Part shown: one piece after another, positions 1 through 6,731 of the stretch
Layout: each line of letters begins with the position of its first letter
Position numbering within the stretch: the stretch's first letter is position 1
From: Actinomycetota bacterium
Lineage (GTDB): Bacteria; Actinomycetota; Thermoleophilia; Solirubrobacterales; 70-9
DNA: 10,920 nucleotides
Assembly: GCA_005884305.1 (NCBI GenBank)
Contig: VAYL01000099.1
Span: 1-10,920 of the forward strand
Reading direction: 5' to 3'
Position numbers and translations under genes: made by a program
The notes under the pieces: generated by a model
The model's database searches: none
Told to the model about the DNA's origin: nothing
What the model saw: the letters and a program-made list of their open reading frames with translations, nothing else

Positions 1-1462
1 CCTCCTCGCAGGCCCCCCCGTGCCCAGCCGCCGCAGCGGGCCGAAGCGACAGCCCCTCGGCGCTCGCGAGGACGCGATCGGCGTCCTCCCGCAGCGCGGG
101 CTCCTGCTGGAGCAGGTCGGACACGGAGAACGCGTAGGAGCCGAACCGGTCGACCGCCTCCAGGTACGGTCCCGCCTGCACGGGGAAGTGCGCCGGCACC
201 GAGCCGGCGAGCTTGGGCTGAGCCGCCGGGCGGTAGTCCGGCGATACGACACCGCGCGCGACCTCGATCGCCCCGAGGGCCGTGCGTGCGCGCGGGGCGT
301 AGTCGCGGAAGTACTGCTCGGCGTTGTCGAGCTGCTTTACGTTTGTGAGCACGCCCACGATCCCGACGGCGAAGATGGCGATCATGGCCGTCCGCGAGAA
401 GCGCACGCCCGCCAGCGCCGCGGCCGCCACGAGCAGCACCAGTACCGCCCCGGCAAACAGGTAGCGGGACTCCGTCGGCGTGCGTCCCTCGGGCGCGAAT
501 CCCAGCGCCAGCTCGAGCCAGTAGGCGAGGAGGACGGCGAGCGCGACCCACACGAAGGGCGGGATCCGGCCCCGCGACAGCCGGACCGCGAACGCCACGA
601 TCGCGATCGGGGCGATCACGTAGCCCCACGACGGCGACACGGTCAGGCTGACCGCCCCCGAGCCGAGGTCGAGCCCCAGCCCGGTCACCGCGGCGCTCAC
701 GGCCGCGAGGGAGTCGGCCATAAATTGCGGCACGATCAGGAGGTTTCCAACGTGGGCCAGCCCCTCGTGGAACTGGAGCGCCCAGATCCACCAGGCCGCG
801 TAGACGGCCAGCGGGACCGCGAACACCCAGGCCCGCCGGAGCGCCCCGCCGCGGATGAGCACGGCGACGGCGACGCCGACCAGGAACGCGAGACCGGTCG
901 AATGACTGACGACCGACAACGACGCCAGCCCGCACCCCGCGATATCGCCCCGCAGGTCGTTCCGGTCGAGCGCCACGAGCGCGGCCAGCCCGAAGGCGAC
1001 CGCCAGCCCGAAGGTGAGCATCGTCAACGGCCACAGGAGCGCCTCCCATGCCGAGCCGAGAACCAGGAGAACCACGGCGGGGGCGAGCGCGATGGTCGGC
1101 CCCGCGCGCCGCTTCGCGAGGACGAACAGGAGGGCGGCGCACGCCACGAGGACGAGCACGCCGATCACGCGCAGCGGCGTGTAACTCGGCCCGGTCCAGT
1201 CGAAGACCGCCGCATAGACGAGGTGCGCCGGCGCGATGAGGTGCCCGTTATGCGGCTCGAGAATCGAGCGCGCGTCGATTCCCTCCCCCAGTCGCTGGAA
1301 AATCGCGACCTCGTCGTTGAAGAACGTGTTCGAGCGCGTCTCGACGAGGATCAGGAGCGCCGCGAACGCGCTGGCGAACGCAAGAACGATCCAGGCCTCG
1401 AAGTCGTCGAGCTGCCACCGGGAGGCGGCTCGACGTCGGGTTGCAGGCGGAGCCGGGCCCAT
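1..1462 (-). CDS. Polytopic membrane protein, GT-C-like (3' end outside window)
   Basis: Reading down from an ATG at 1462-1460, 487 codons stay open to the window edge, so the C-terminus is missing. An in-frame TAG at 1498-1496 closes the frame upstream, and this is the only ATG in between. No clear Shine-Dalgarno is visible. The protein has a short basic N-terminus, then about ten hydrophobic segments (near residues 22-41, 97-117, 123-141, 145-165, 175-202, 212-230, 280-295, 303-322, 335-353 and 358-374). A soluble tail follows from about residue 378. The first outer loop holds an acidic pair, D50-E51, after the first membrane segment, and an HNGH motif at 71-74. That layout recalls GT-C glycosyltransferases, which use lipid-linked sugars, but no family was confirmed. 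It could equally be an unclassified actinobacterial membrane protein. It is divergent from the secreted hydrolases, which makes a role in surface polysaccharide plausible. The coding call is strong and the function weak. Confidence 0.8.
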   Translation of the reverse strand, partial: MGPAPPATRRRAASRWQLDDFEAWIVLAFASAFAALLILVETRSNTFFNDEVAIFQRLGEGIDARSILEPHNGHLIAPAHLVYAAVFDWTGPSYTPLRVIGVLVLVACAALLFVLAKRRAGPTIALAPAVVLLVLGSAWEALLWPLTMLTFGLAVAFGLAALVALDRNDLRGDIAGCGLASLSVVSHSTGLAFLVGVAVAVLIRGGALRRAWVFAVPLAVYAAWWIWALQFHEGLAHVGNLLIVPQFMADSLAAVSAAVTGLGLDLGSGAVSLTVSPSWGYVIAPIAIVAFAVRLSRGRIPPFVWVALAVLLAYWLELALGFAPEGRTPTESRYLFAGAVLVLLVAAAALAGVRFSRTAMIAIFAVGIVGVLTNVKQLDNAEQYFRDYAPRARTALGAIEVARGVVSPDYRPAAQPKLAGSVPAHFPVQAGPYLEAVDRFGSYAFSVSDLLQQEPALREDADRVLASAEGLSLRPAAAAGHGGACEE

Positions 1463-1510
1463 GTCAGCGCGAAAGCCTACGGTGCTGCGCCGTCGCTACG
1501 ATCCTTACAC
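1463..1510. promoter_or_regulatory. Divergent intergenic region with weak promoter candidates
   Basis: This 48-bp gap lies between the start codons of the minus-strand membrane protein and the plus-strand hydrolase run, so promoters for both must sit here or inside the coding sequences. On the plus strand, TACGAT at 1497-1502 resembles a -10 hexamer. It lies so close to the GTG at 1511 that transcription could begin at or near that codon and give a leaderless mRNA, which is common in actinobacteria. No matching -35 is recognisable. On the minus strand only weak AT-richer words occur, such as TAAGGAT on the complement of 1500-1506. These are suggestions from position and sequence only. Confidence 0.3.
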
Positions 1511-2698
1511 GTGGACGCTGGCAGGGACAGCGACGGACCGTTCCCGCGGGTGGTGACGCTCGCGGCGGGGACCCTCTTGGTCGCGGTGGCGGTGTCCGTC
1601 CTCGCGTGCGGAGGGGGATCCTCGGTTGCGGCTTCCGGATCGACCGGGTCGACCAGGTCGGCCGGCAACGTGCACCTGGAGCACCTCTTCGGCGTGCAGC
1701 CGGGGCCGAGGCTCTTCGACGCGACCGACGGCGCGACGATCGCCAACACCGGGATCGGAACGGTCCGGATCGGCTTCGGCTGGCTGTTCGCGCAACCGCG
1801 CCCCGGGCCGTTCATCTGGAACCGGCTCGACGCGGAGGTGGCGGCGCTCGCCGCAAGCGGCATCCAGGTGGTGCCCCAGCTCGGCGGCGCCAGCAAGCCC
1901 ACCACGGCCCCGGTCGAGAGCTCGACGCAGAGGAAGGCCTGGAAGGCGTTCGTGACGGCCGCGGTCGAGCGCTACGGGCCGGGCGGCGACTTCTGGCGTC
2001 CCGTCGCGCATGGACCGAGTCCGTTCCACACCCGGTGCGGTTGCGTCGCGCCGGCGGTTCCGATCACCGAGTGGCAGGTCTGGAACGAGCCGAACCTGAC
2101 CAACTACTACACGCCGGAGCCGTCGCCGGCCGCCTACGCCCAGCTTCTCAAGATCACGCATTCCGCGATCCGAAAGGCCGACCCCAACGCCGAGGTGGTC
2201 CTCGGCGGGCTCTCCGACGGGGGGCGCAGGGAACACGACATCGGGGCGATCGGGTTCCTCAAGCGGCTCTACCGGATCCACGGGTCCAAGTCCACCTTCG
2301 ATGCCGCCGCCATCCATCCCTACGCGCGCGGGGTGAGCGGTACGCGCAGCGTGATCAAGGCCATCCGGGCCGTGATGAGGCACCGGCACGACGAGCACAC
2401 GCCCCTGTGGGTCACCGAGATCGGATGGGGATCCGCGCCCCCGAACGGCTTCGGCACCACCAAGGGGATACGCGGACAGCGGCGGATCGTCGAGAGGTCC
2501 ATGAAGATGTTCCTCCATGAGCGCAAGCGCTGGCACCTGCAGCGCGTGTACTGGTTCTTCTGGCGAGACCCGTCCAAGTCCGGCGCAGTGGGGCAACTGC
2601 CATGTCGCATCTGCTATTCCGCCGGGCTGCTCCACAGCAACCGCGAGCCCAAGCCCGCCTACAGGGCGTTCAAGCGGGTCGCCAGCCGGGCCCCCTGA
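1511..2698 (+). CDS. Secreted clan GH-A glycoside hydrolase, lipoprotein (copy 1)
   Basis: A 395-residue predicted retaining glycosidase, anchored outside the membrane. The N-terminus has Arg13, a hydrophobic stretch at about 14-32 and a lipobox-like VLAC ending at Cys33, followed by a Gly/Ser linker. The TIM-barrel hallmarks are a WNEPN motif whose Glu193 is the likely acid/base, an IHPYAR motif, and WVTEIGWGS with Glu303 the likely nucleophile. A CGC pair (C176, C178) lies before the NEP strand and a CRIC pair (C365, C368) near the C-terminus before SAGLL. The frame is open far upstream of this gene but has no nearby ATG, so GTG 1511 is chosen because it just precedes the signal peptide. 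GTG 1550 and 1553 are alternatives. The substrate and the CAZy family (GH39- or GH5-like) cannot be fixed by eye. The gene ends 9 bp before copy 2, so the two are probably co-transcribed. Confidence 0.85.
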   Translation: MDAGRDSDGPFPRVVTLAAGTLLVAVAVSVLACGGGSSVAASGSTGSTRSAGNVHLEHLFGVQPGPRLFDATDGATIANTGIGTVRIGFGWLFAQPRPGPFIWNRLDAEVAALAASGIQVVPQLGGASKPTTAPVESSTQRKAWKAFVTAAVERYGPGGDFWRPVAHGPSPFHTRCGCVAPAVPITEWQVWNEPNLTNYYTPEPSPAAYAQLLKITHSAIRKADPNAEVVLGGLSDGGRREHDIGAIGFLKRLYRIHGSKSTFDAAAIHPYARGVSGTRSVIKAIRAVMRHRHDEHTPLWVTEIGWGSAPPNGFGTTKGIRGQRRIVERSMKMFLHERKRWHLQRVYWFFWRDPSKSGAVGQLPCRICYSAGLLHSNREPKPAYRAFKRVASRAP

Positions 2699-2707
2699 GA
2701 CCTACCG

Positions 2708-3826
2708 ATGCGCAAACCCACCATCGCGGCCGCCGCTCTGGTGGCCATCGTCCTCGCCGGGTGCGGTTCGGGCTCCTCGACGTCCGCCCCGGCGGCGGTC
2801 AGCGTGCCGAAGGACTTCTTCGGCGTCGACCCGGGGGTTGCAACCGACGCCCAGGACTTCCAGCAGATGCCCAACGCCGGTGTGGAGACCGTCCGCACCG
2901 GGTTGAGTTGGTCGTCGGTCCAGCCGGAGCAGGGGCCGCTCAACTGGCGCGTGGCCGACGTCAGGGTCGCGCAACTCGCGGGCAACGGGATGGAGTTCCT
3001 GCCGGTCCTCGCAAGCACGCCGGCCTGGATCGCGACGCCACCCGCGACCCCGCCGATCGGCTCGCAGGCGATCGAGGCATGGACACAGTTCCTCAAGGCC
3101 GCGGTCGCCCGCTACGGGCCCGGCGGGACCTTCTGGCAGCCGGCTGAGGGTGGCGGGCCTAGCCCCTTTCACTCCCTGTGCCACTGCGACGCAGACCCCA
3201 TGCCGATCAGCTCGTGGCAGGTGTGGAACGAGCCGACCCTCAGCCACTATTTCAACGTGAGCTCTCCGGTCCAGAGCTACGCAAAGTTGCTCCAGGTCTC
3301 GCACGACGCGATCACAAGCGTGGACCCCAAGGCCCAGATCGTCCTCGCCGGCGTGCCCGGCTTCGGCACGAAGGGAAGCGAGAACGCCTGGCAGTTCCTG
3401 GGCGAGCTCTTCCGCACCCTGGGCAATGGCGACGACTTCGACGTGGTCGCCCTGCACCCATATGCGAGAAGCACCAGCCAGCTCGAACTCGAGATCAAGA
3501 AGGTGCGGGCGGTGATGAACGAGAACGGCGATGGCGCGAAGCCGCTCTGGATCACCGAGCTGGGCTGGGGATCGGGCCCGCCGGACCGCTTTGGATTCAA
3601 CAAGGGCACACAGCGCCAGGCGCAGTTGCTGACGCAGGCGTACTCCCTCCTGCTGCGCGACCGAGCCTCGTGGCACCTCGATCGCGTCTATTGGTTCGAG
3701 TGGCGGGACCCACCCCCCTCGTCCGACCTCTCTTGCAGCTTCTGCGGCTCCGCGGGCCTCCTGCAGAACGACCGCAAGCCGAAGCCCGCATACGACGCGT
3801 TCACGCAGTTCACCGGCGGCTCCTAG
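2708..3826 (+). CDS. Secreted clan GH-A glycoside hydrolase, lipoprotein (copy 2)
   Basis: A 372-residue paralogue of copy 1. The start ATG follows the previous stop by 9 bp, and an MRKP n-region, hydrophobic core and clear LAGC lipobox (Cys19) follow directly. A Ser/Ala linker leads into the DFFGVDPG motif that opens the barrel in this family. The predicted acid/base is Glu175 in WNEPT, with Thr where the other copies have Asn. The predicted nucleophile is Glu284 in WITELGWGS, and LHPYAR lies between them. Cysteine pairs C158/C160 (CHC) and C343/C346 (CSFC) match those of copies 1 and 3. It ends with the family pattern KPKPAYDAF and a short tail. There is no strong ribosome-binding site, so translation may be coupled to copy 1. 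It probably cleaves a beta-linked glycan outside the membrane, but the substrate is unknown. Confidence 0.9.
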   Translation: MRKPTIAAAALVAIVLAGCGSGSSTSAPAAVSVPKDFFGVDPGVATDAQDFQQMPNAGVETVRTGLSWSSVQPEQGPLNWRVADVRVAQLAGNGMEFLPVLASTPAWIATPPATPPIGSQAIEAWTQFLKAAVARYGPGGTFWQPAEGGGPSPFHSLCHCDADPMPISSWQVWNEPTLSHYFNVSSPVQSYAKLLQVSHDAITSVDPKAQIVLAGVPGFGTKGSENAWQFLGELFRTLGNGDDFDVVALHPYARSTSQLELEIKKVRAVMNENGDGAKPLWITELGWGSGPPDRFGFNKGTQRQAQLLTQAYSLLLRDRASWHLDRVYWFEWRDPPPSSDLSCSFCGSAGLLQNDRKPKPAYDAFTQFTGGS

Positions 3827-3875
3827 ACCTGAGTGAACCGGCGGCTATCTTGTCTGCGGCACCGATGCATGGGAC

Positions 3876-3881
3876 GGAGGG
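3876..3881 (+). promoter_or_regulatory. Shine-Dalgarno for hydrolase copy 3
   Basis: A GGAGGG-type purine run sits about 8 bases before ATG 3889. The alternative ATG at 3865 has no such element. This, together with the signal-peptide position, decides the start. The exact edges may be off by one base. Confidence 0.65.
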
Positions 3882-3888
3882 AAAGCGA

Positions 3889-5031
3889 ATGGCGGGCCTG
3901 ATAGCGCTTCTCGCCACGGCGCTTGTGTTCCTGCTTCCCAGCGGAGCCGCGTCCGCGCCCTCCGCGCGAGGGCAGGGTGGTGGTGACGCCCACGTGCGCG
4001 TTCCGAGCGGCTTTCTCGGCGTGCTTTCCGGCCCGACCCCCTTCGACTCGGAGGACGCCACGAAGATGGCCAGGACGCGGATCCGGACGGTGCGCATCAG
4101 CCTGCCGTGGTACGCAGCGCAACGACGCCGGGGCGCCTTCACCTGGGAACCGAGCGACACGATGATCGCTCGTATGGCGGCAGAGGGAATCACAGTCCTT
4201 CCGACCCTCGCTGGGACCCCCCGATGGGTGGCCGGCAAGCCGACGACACCACCGGTCGCCGACCAAGAGGCGAAGGACGCGTGGCAAACCTTCGTGACGG
4301 CGGTTGTGCGCCGCTACGGCCGTGACGGCGTCTTCTGGAGATCGGACGCAGGCGAACCGAGCCCGTTCCAGGCGCAATGCGGCTGTGATGCTCCCCCCGC
4401 TCCGATCACGGCGGTACAGATTTGGAACGAGCCCAACCTGAGGAAGTACTTCACCCCGATACGGTCGGCGAAGAGGTACGCCGAGCTGGTCGAGTTGTCG
4501 CACTCGGCGATCGATGAAGCGGGCCGCAGAGTGAAGCTGGTCCTCGGTGGCCTCTCCGACGGCGGCGATCCGGGCGAAAAGGGGGCGACTTCGTATCTCC
4601 GGAAGCTCTACCGGGTCCCGGGGGTCAAGGAGAGCTTCGATGCGGTCGCCATCCACCCTTACGCTCGTAACCTACGCAATCTCCGCACCGTGATGAGTGA
4701 ATTCCGCCGGATGATGAGGAAGCACGGTGACGGGCGCACGCCGCTGTGGATCACCGAAATCGGGTGGGGATCCCAGCACCCGAATCGCTACGGACACGAC
4801 AAGGGTCCGGGTGGGCAGCGGCGGATGCTCCGAAGGGCCATGTCCCTCATCGCGCGCAAGCGCCTGAGCTGGCGCGTGGAGCACGCGTACTGGTTCTTCT
4901 GGCGCGATCCGCCCAAGACCTCCACCCACGCCGACTGCAGCTTCTGCACCTCCGCCGGCCTCCTGTGGAACTCCGGCCACCCGAAGCCGGCCTACAAGGC
5001 GTACGCGCGACTGCTCAAGCGCCCTCGCTGA
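3889..5031 (+). CDS. Secreted clan GH-A glycoside hydrolase (copy 3)
   Basis: A 380-residue paralogue. ATG 3889 is preferred over the in-frame ATG 3865 because GGAGG lies about 8 bases before it and the signal peptide begins there. The N-terminus is a hydrophobic core ending ASA after residue 23, a type I signal-peptidase site, with no lipobox cysteine. This copy is therefore predicted to be released, unlike copies 1 and 2. The barrel opens with GFLGVLSG. Glu181 in WNEPN is the predicted acid/base and Glu290 in WITEIGWGS the nucleophile, with IHPYAR between. Cysteine pairs C164/C166 (CGC) and C350/C353 (CSFC) are present. The C-terminus has HPKPAYKAYARLL. Copies 1 and 3 share GGLSDGG after the fifth strand, so they are closer to each other than to copy 2. 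It lies 62 bp after copy 2 and 34 bp before the small glycine-rich gene, same strand. Confidence 0.9.
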   Translation: MAGLIALLATALVFLLPSGAASAPSARGQGGGDAHVRVPSGFLGVLSGPTPFDSEDATKMARTRIRTVRISLPWYAAQRRRGAFTWEPSDTMIARMAAEGITVLPTLAGTPRWVAGKPTTPPVADQEAKDAWQTFVTAVVRRYGRDGVFWRSDAGEPSPFQAQCGCDAPPAPITAVQIWNEPNLRKYFTPIRSAKRYAELVELSHSAIDEAGRRVKLVLGGLSDGGDPGEKGATSYLRKLYRVPGVKESFDAVAIHPYARNLRNLRTVMSEFRRMMRKHGDGRTPLWITEIGWGSQHPNRYGHDKGPGGQRRMLRRAMSLIARKRLSWRVEHAYWFFWRDPPKTSTHADCSFCTSAGLLWNSGHPKPAYKAYARLLKRPR

Positions 5032-5065
5032 GCGCCCGAATCCCGATGGGTAAGCTTCTCCATTC

Positions 5066-5386
5066 GTGAGGCGGGAGACGTACCGACACACGTGGGCCCG
5101 CGGCCGCGGGCGGTTGGTCATCGTCGCCGTGACGCTGCTCCTTCTGGGAGCGCCGGCGGGCGCGTCGGCGAGCAACCCGGCCCAGGACCAGTACAAGCTC
5201 CCCACGCCCAGCGCCACCGGCGGCGGTGGCGGCAACGGCGGGGGCAGGCTCGATCCCGCGGCGACGACCTCGGGCTCGGGCTCGGATACCGCCACCGTCG
5301 CGATCCTCGCGGGAGGGCTTGTGGCGATCTGCGCGGCCGCGGCGGTGATCGTCTACCGCCGACGGCGCACCAGCGAGACCAGCTAA
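5066..5386 (+). CDS. Small Gly-rich secreted/membrane-anchored protein, unknown function
   Basis: A 106-residue protein starting at GTG 5066. The basic N-terminus (residues 1-16) is followed by a hydrophobic segment at 17-31 and a plausible cleavage after ASA near residue 35. An exported linker comes next: a DQYKLPTP motif at 41-48, a glycine tract around 52-60, then a Gly/Ser stretch to about 74. A second hydrophobic helix at about 77-97 ends in four arginines (98-101), which as a positive-inside stop-transfer places the C-terminus in the cytoplasm. The shape is that of a small type I membrane stalk. It resembles a sortase-type tail in having a helix plus basic end, but no LPXTG-like motif precedes the helix. 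It lies between two hydrolases on the same strand, so it may be co-expressed and could tether or assist them. No function is recognised. The start lacks a strong ribosome-binding site. Confidence 0.65.
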   Translation: MRRETYRHTWARGRGRLVIVAVTLLLLGAPAGASASNPAQDQYKLPTPSATGGGGGNGGGRLDPAATTSGSGSDTATVAILAGGLVAICAAAAVIVYRRRRTSETS

Positions 5387-5395
5387 CAACTCGAG

Positions 5396-5402
5396 AAGGA
5401 GG
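5396..5402 (+). promoter_or_regulatory. Shine-Dalgarno for hydrolase copy 4
   Basis: AAGGAGG, a near-perfect anti-16S match, lies 9 bases before ATG 5412. It is the strongest ribosome-binding site in the hydrolase run, although the gene it serves is now disrupted. The reading frame may therefore have been lost only recently, or the sequence may contain an error. Confidence 0.75.
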
Positions 5403-5411
5403 CGGGAGCCG

Positions 5412-6450
5412 ATGACGCGGAGGGCGATGCTCTTCATGCTTGCGACGGTCGCGACCGCGTCCTTCCTTGTTTCGCCTGCGGCGGCAAAGGGCCCCAAGGA
5501 CTTCTTCGGAGTCGTCCAGGGACCCGCGTTCACTCAGCGTGACTACCAGCAGCTCGGCAAGGCCGGCACCGGAACGGTCCGCTTCGGCCTGCAGTGGAAC
5601 ATCGTGCAGCCCACCCGCACGAGCGGCTTTCGCTGGAGCGTCTACGACGCCAGGATCGGCACTCTCGCCGCCCACGGGATTCGATCGTTCCCGACCCTGG
5701 GGAGCAGCCCGCCCTGGATCGCCAGCAAGCCCACGCATCCGCCCCTCAAGTCGAAGAAGGCCAAGCGCGCGTGGAGCAGGTTCGTGACCGCGGCGGTGAA
5801 CCGCTACGGGCGAGGCGGGTCCTACTGGCGCACGACCTACCGTCAGCAGCACCCGGGCAAGCCGCAGCGCCCGATCAGTGAGTGGCAGATCTGGAACGAG
5901 CCGAACCTCGCGAAGTTCTTCCCGAAGAAGCGCCGGGTCCGCAACTACGCGAAGCTCGTGAAGATCTCCCACAAGGCGATTCGCCGCGGGGATCGCCGCG
6001 CAGCATCCGAGCGCGGACAAGTTCCTCGGCCGCCTGTACCACGTCAAGGGGTTCAAGCGGTCGTTCGACTCCGCCGCCCTGCACCCGTACGCGACGAACA
6101 TGAGGAAGTTCGTGACGGCCATCAAGCGGATGCGCCAGACGATGAAGCGCCATCACGACAAGCGGGCGGGACTGTGGCTGACGGAGGTCGGGTGGGGCTC
6201 GAGTCACAACGGCCAGCGCCTCAACAAGGGCAAGCGGGGCCAGAAGCGGCTGCTCAAGAAGTCATTCAGCGTGTCGGTCCACAAGCGGCGCAAGTGGCAC
6301 ATCCAGGGAGTGCAGTGGTTCGACTGGCGGGATCCCGGCGCCGGTCAGCCGACCGGCTGCTCGTTCTGCAGCAGCGCGGGACTGCTAAAGCACAACTACG
6401 CCAAGAAACCCGCCTACCGGGCGTTCAGGCAGTTGGCGAAGCGCTACTGA
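5412..6450 (+). pseudogene. Secreted GH-A hydrolase copy 4, frameshifted
   Basis: Two pieces of one hydrolase lie in different frames. The first (5412 to about 5990) has a signal peptide ending near AAA at residue 25, DFFGVVQG, and WNEPN with the predicted acid/base Glu163. The second (about 5992-6450) resumes with FLGRLYHVKG and continues through LHPYA, LTEVGWGS (nucleophile codon 6184-6186), CSFC and KPAYRAF to a TGA at 6448-6450. The join lies near 5985-6000. The paralogues have a strand of the type DP-A-VVLAGLSG here and this copy lacks it, so roughly 25-45 bases (net 2 modulo 3) seem to be gone. TCGCCGCG occurs at 5981-5988 and again at 5993-6000, a possible slippage site. If read through uncorrected, the first frame continues to 6623 as unrelated sequence. 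Lys-rich, and without the CxC pair of copies 1-3. A sequencing error is possible, but a one-base fix would not restore the lost strand. Confidence 0.8.
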
Positions 6451-6719
6451 CCGCCGGCCATCGCCGGCAGGATCATGACGGTGTCGGCATCCGAGACCGC
6501 GGTGTCGAGGCCGTCGAGCACGCGGACGTCCTCGTCGTTCAGGTACACGTTGACGTACCGGTTGAGCTCGCCGCCGTCCGAGAACAGCTGGGAGTGCGTA
6601 CCGGGGTGTGTCTCTGCGAGTGAGCGCAGAACGTCCCCGACCGTGGACCCGGGCGTCGCGACCTCCGCCTCGCCCGCGGTCTGGGGACGGAGCACTGGCG
6701 GGATCTTGACGGTGGGCAT
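6444..6719 (-). CDS. cysO: CysO-like sulfur carrier protein (MoaD/ThiS family)
   Basis: A 91-residue beta-grasp, ubiquitin-like sulfur carrier. Its sequence pattern closely follows mycobacterial CysO: IPPVLRP near the start, then NRYVNVYLNDEDVR (53-66), a GLDTAVSDAD stretch and an ILPAMAGG end. In this family the terminal Gly-Gly is adenylated by a MoeB/MoeZ-type enzyme and converted to a thiocarboxylate that donates sulfur, in CysO's case for cysteine synthesis. Here G89-G90 is followed by one extra residue, Gln91, so the carrier would need trimming before activation. The gene starts 12 bp after the moeZ-like stop and is almost certainly in its operon. Its TAG stop (6444-6446) lies inside the 3' end of hydrolase copy 4 on the other strand, a 7-bp tail-to-tail overlap. 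A MoaD role in molybdopterin synthesis is the alternative, but the sequence fits CysO better. Confidence 0.88.
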   Translation of the reverse strand: MPTVKIPPVLRPQTAGEAEVATPGSTVGDVLRSLAETHPGTHSQLFSDGGELNRYVNVYLNDEDVRVLDGLDTAVSDADTVMILPAMAGGQ

Positions 6720-6731
6720 CCGGGCGCGAAT

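Noticed and set aside
20..1510. A long plus-strand open frame continuous with hydrolase copy 1, which would make an 892-residue protein
   Set aside because: The first 497 codons read as Arg/Glu/Pro/His-rich sequence with no domain. They are antisense to a clear hydrophobic membrane protein on the minus strand. Only the part from about 1511 has signal-peptide and hydrolase features.
1505..2635. A long minus-strand open frame opposite hydrolase copy 1
   Set aside because: A GC-bias shadow: it has no recognisable motifs, and the plus strand holds an intact enzyme with both catalytic motifs.
3178..3888. Upstream extension of the copy 3 frame into copy 2
   Set aside because: It overlaps conserved copy 2 coding sequence in another frame and lacks family motifs. 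The signal peptide and ribosome-binding site place the start at 3889.
6450..6475. GCCGGC palindromes near the tail-to-tail junction as a shared terminator
   Set aside because: They lie inside cysO coding sequence and lack a T-run. Short GC palindromes are common at this base composition.
6451..6623. Read-through tail of copy 4 in its original frame past the frameshift
   Set aside because: It has no similarity to the family, and it runs into the antisense of cysO. The true C-terminus is in the other frame, ending at 6450.
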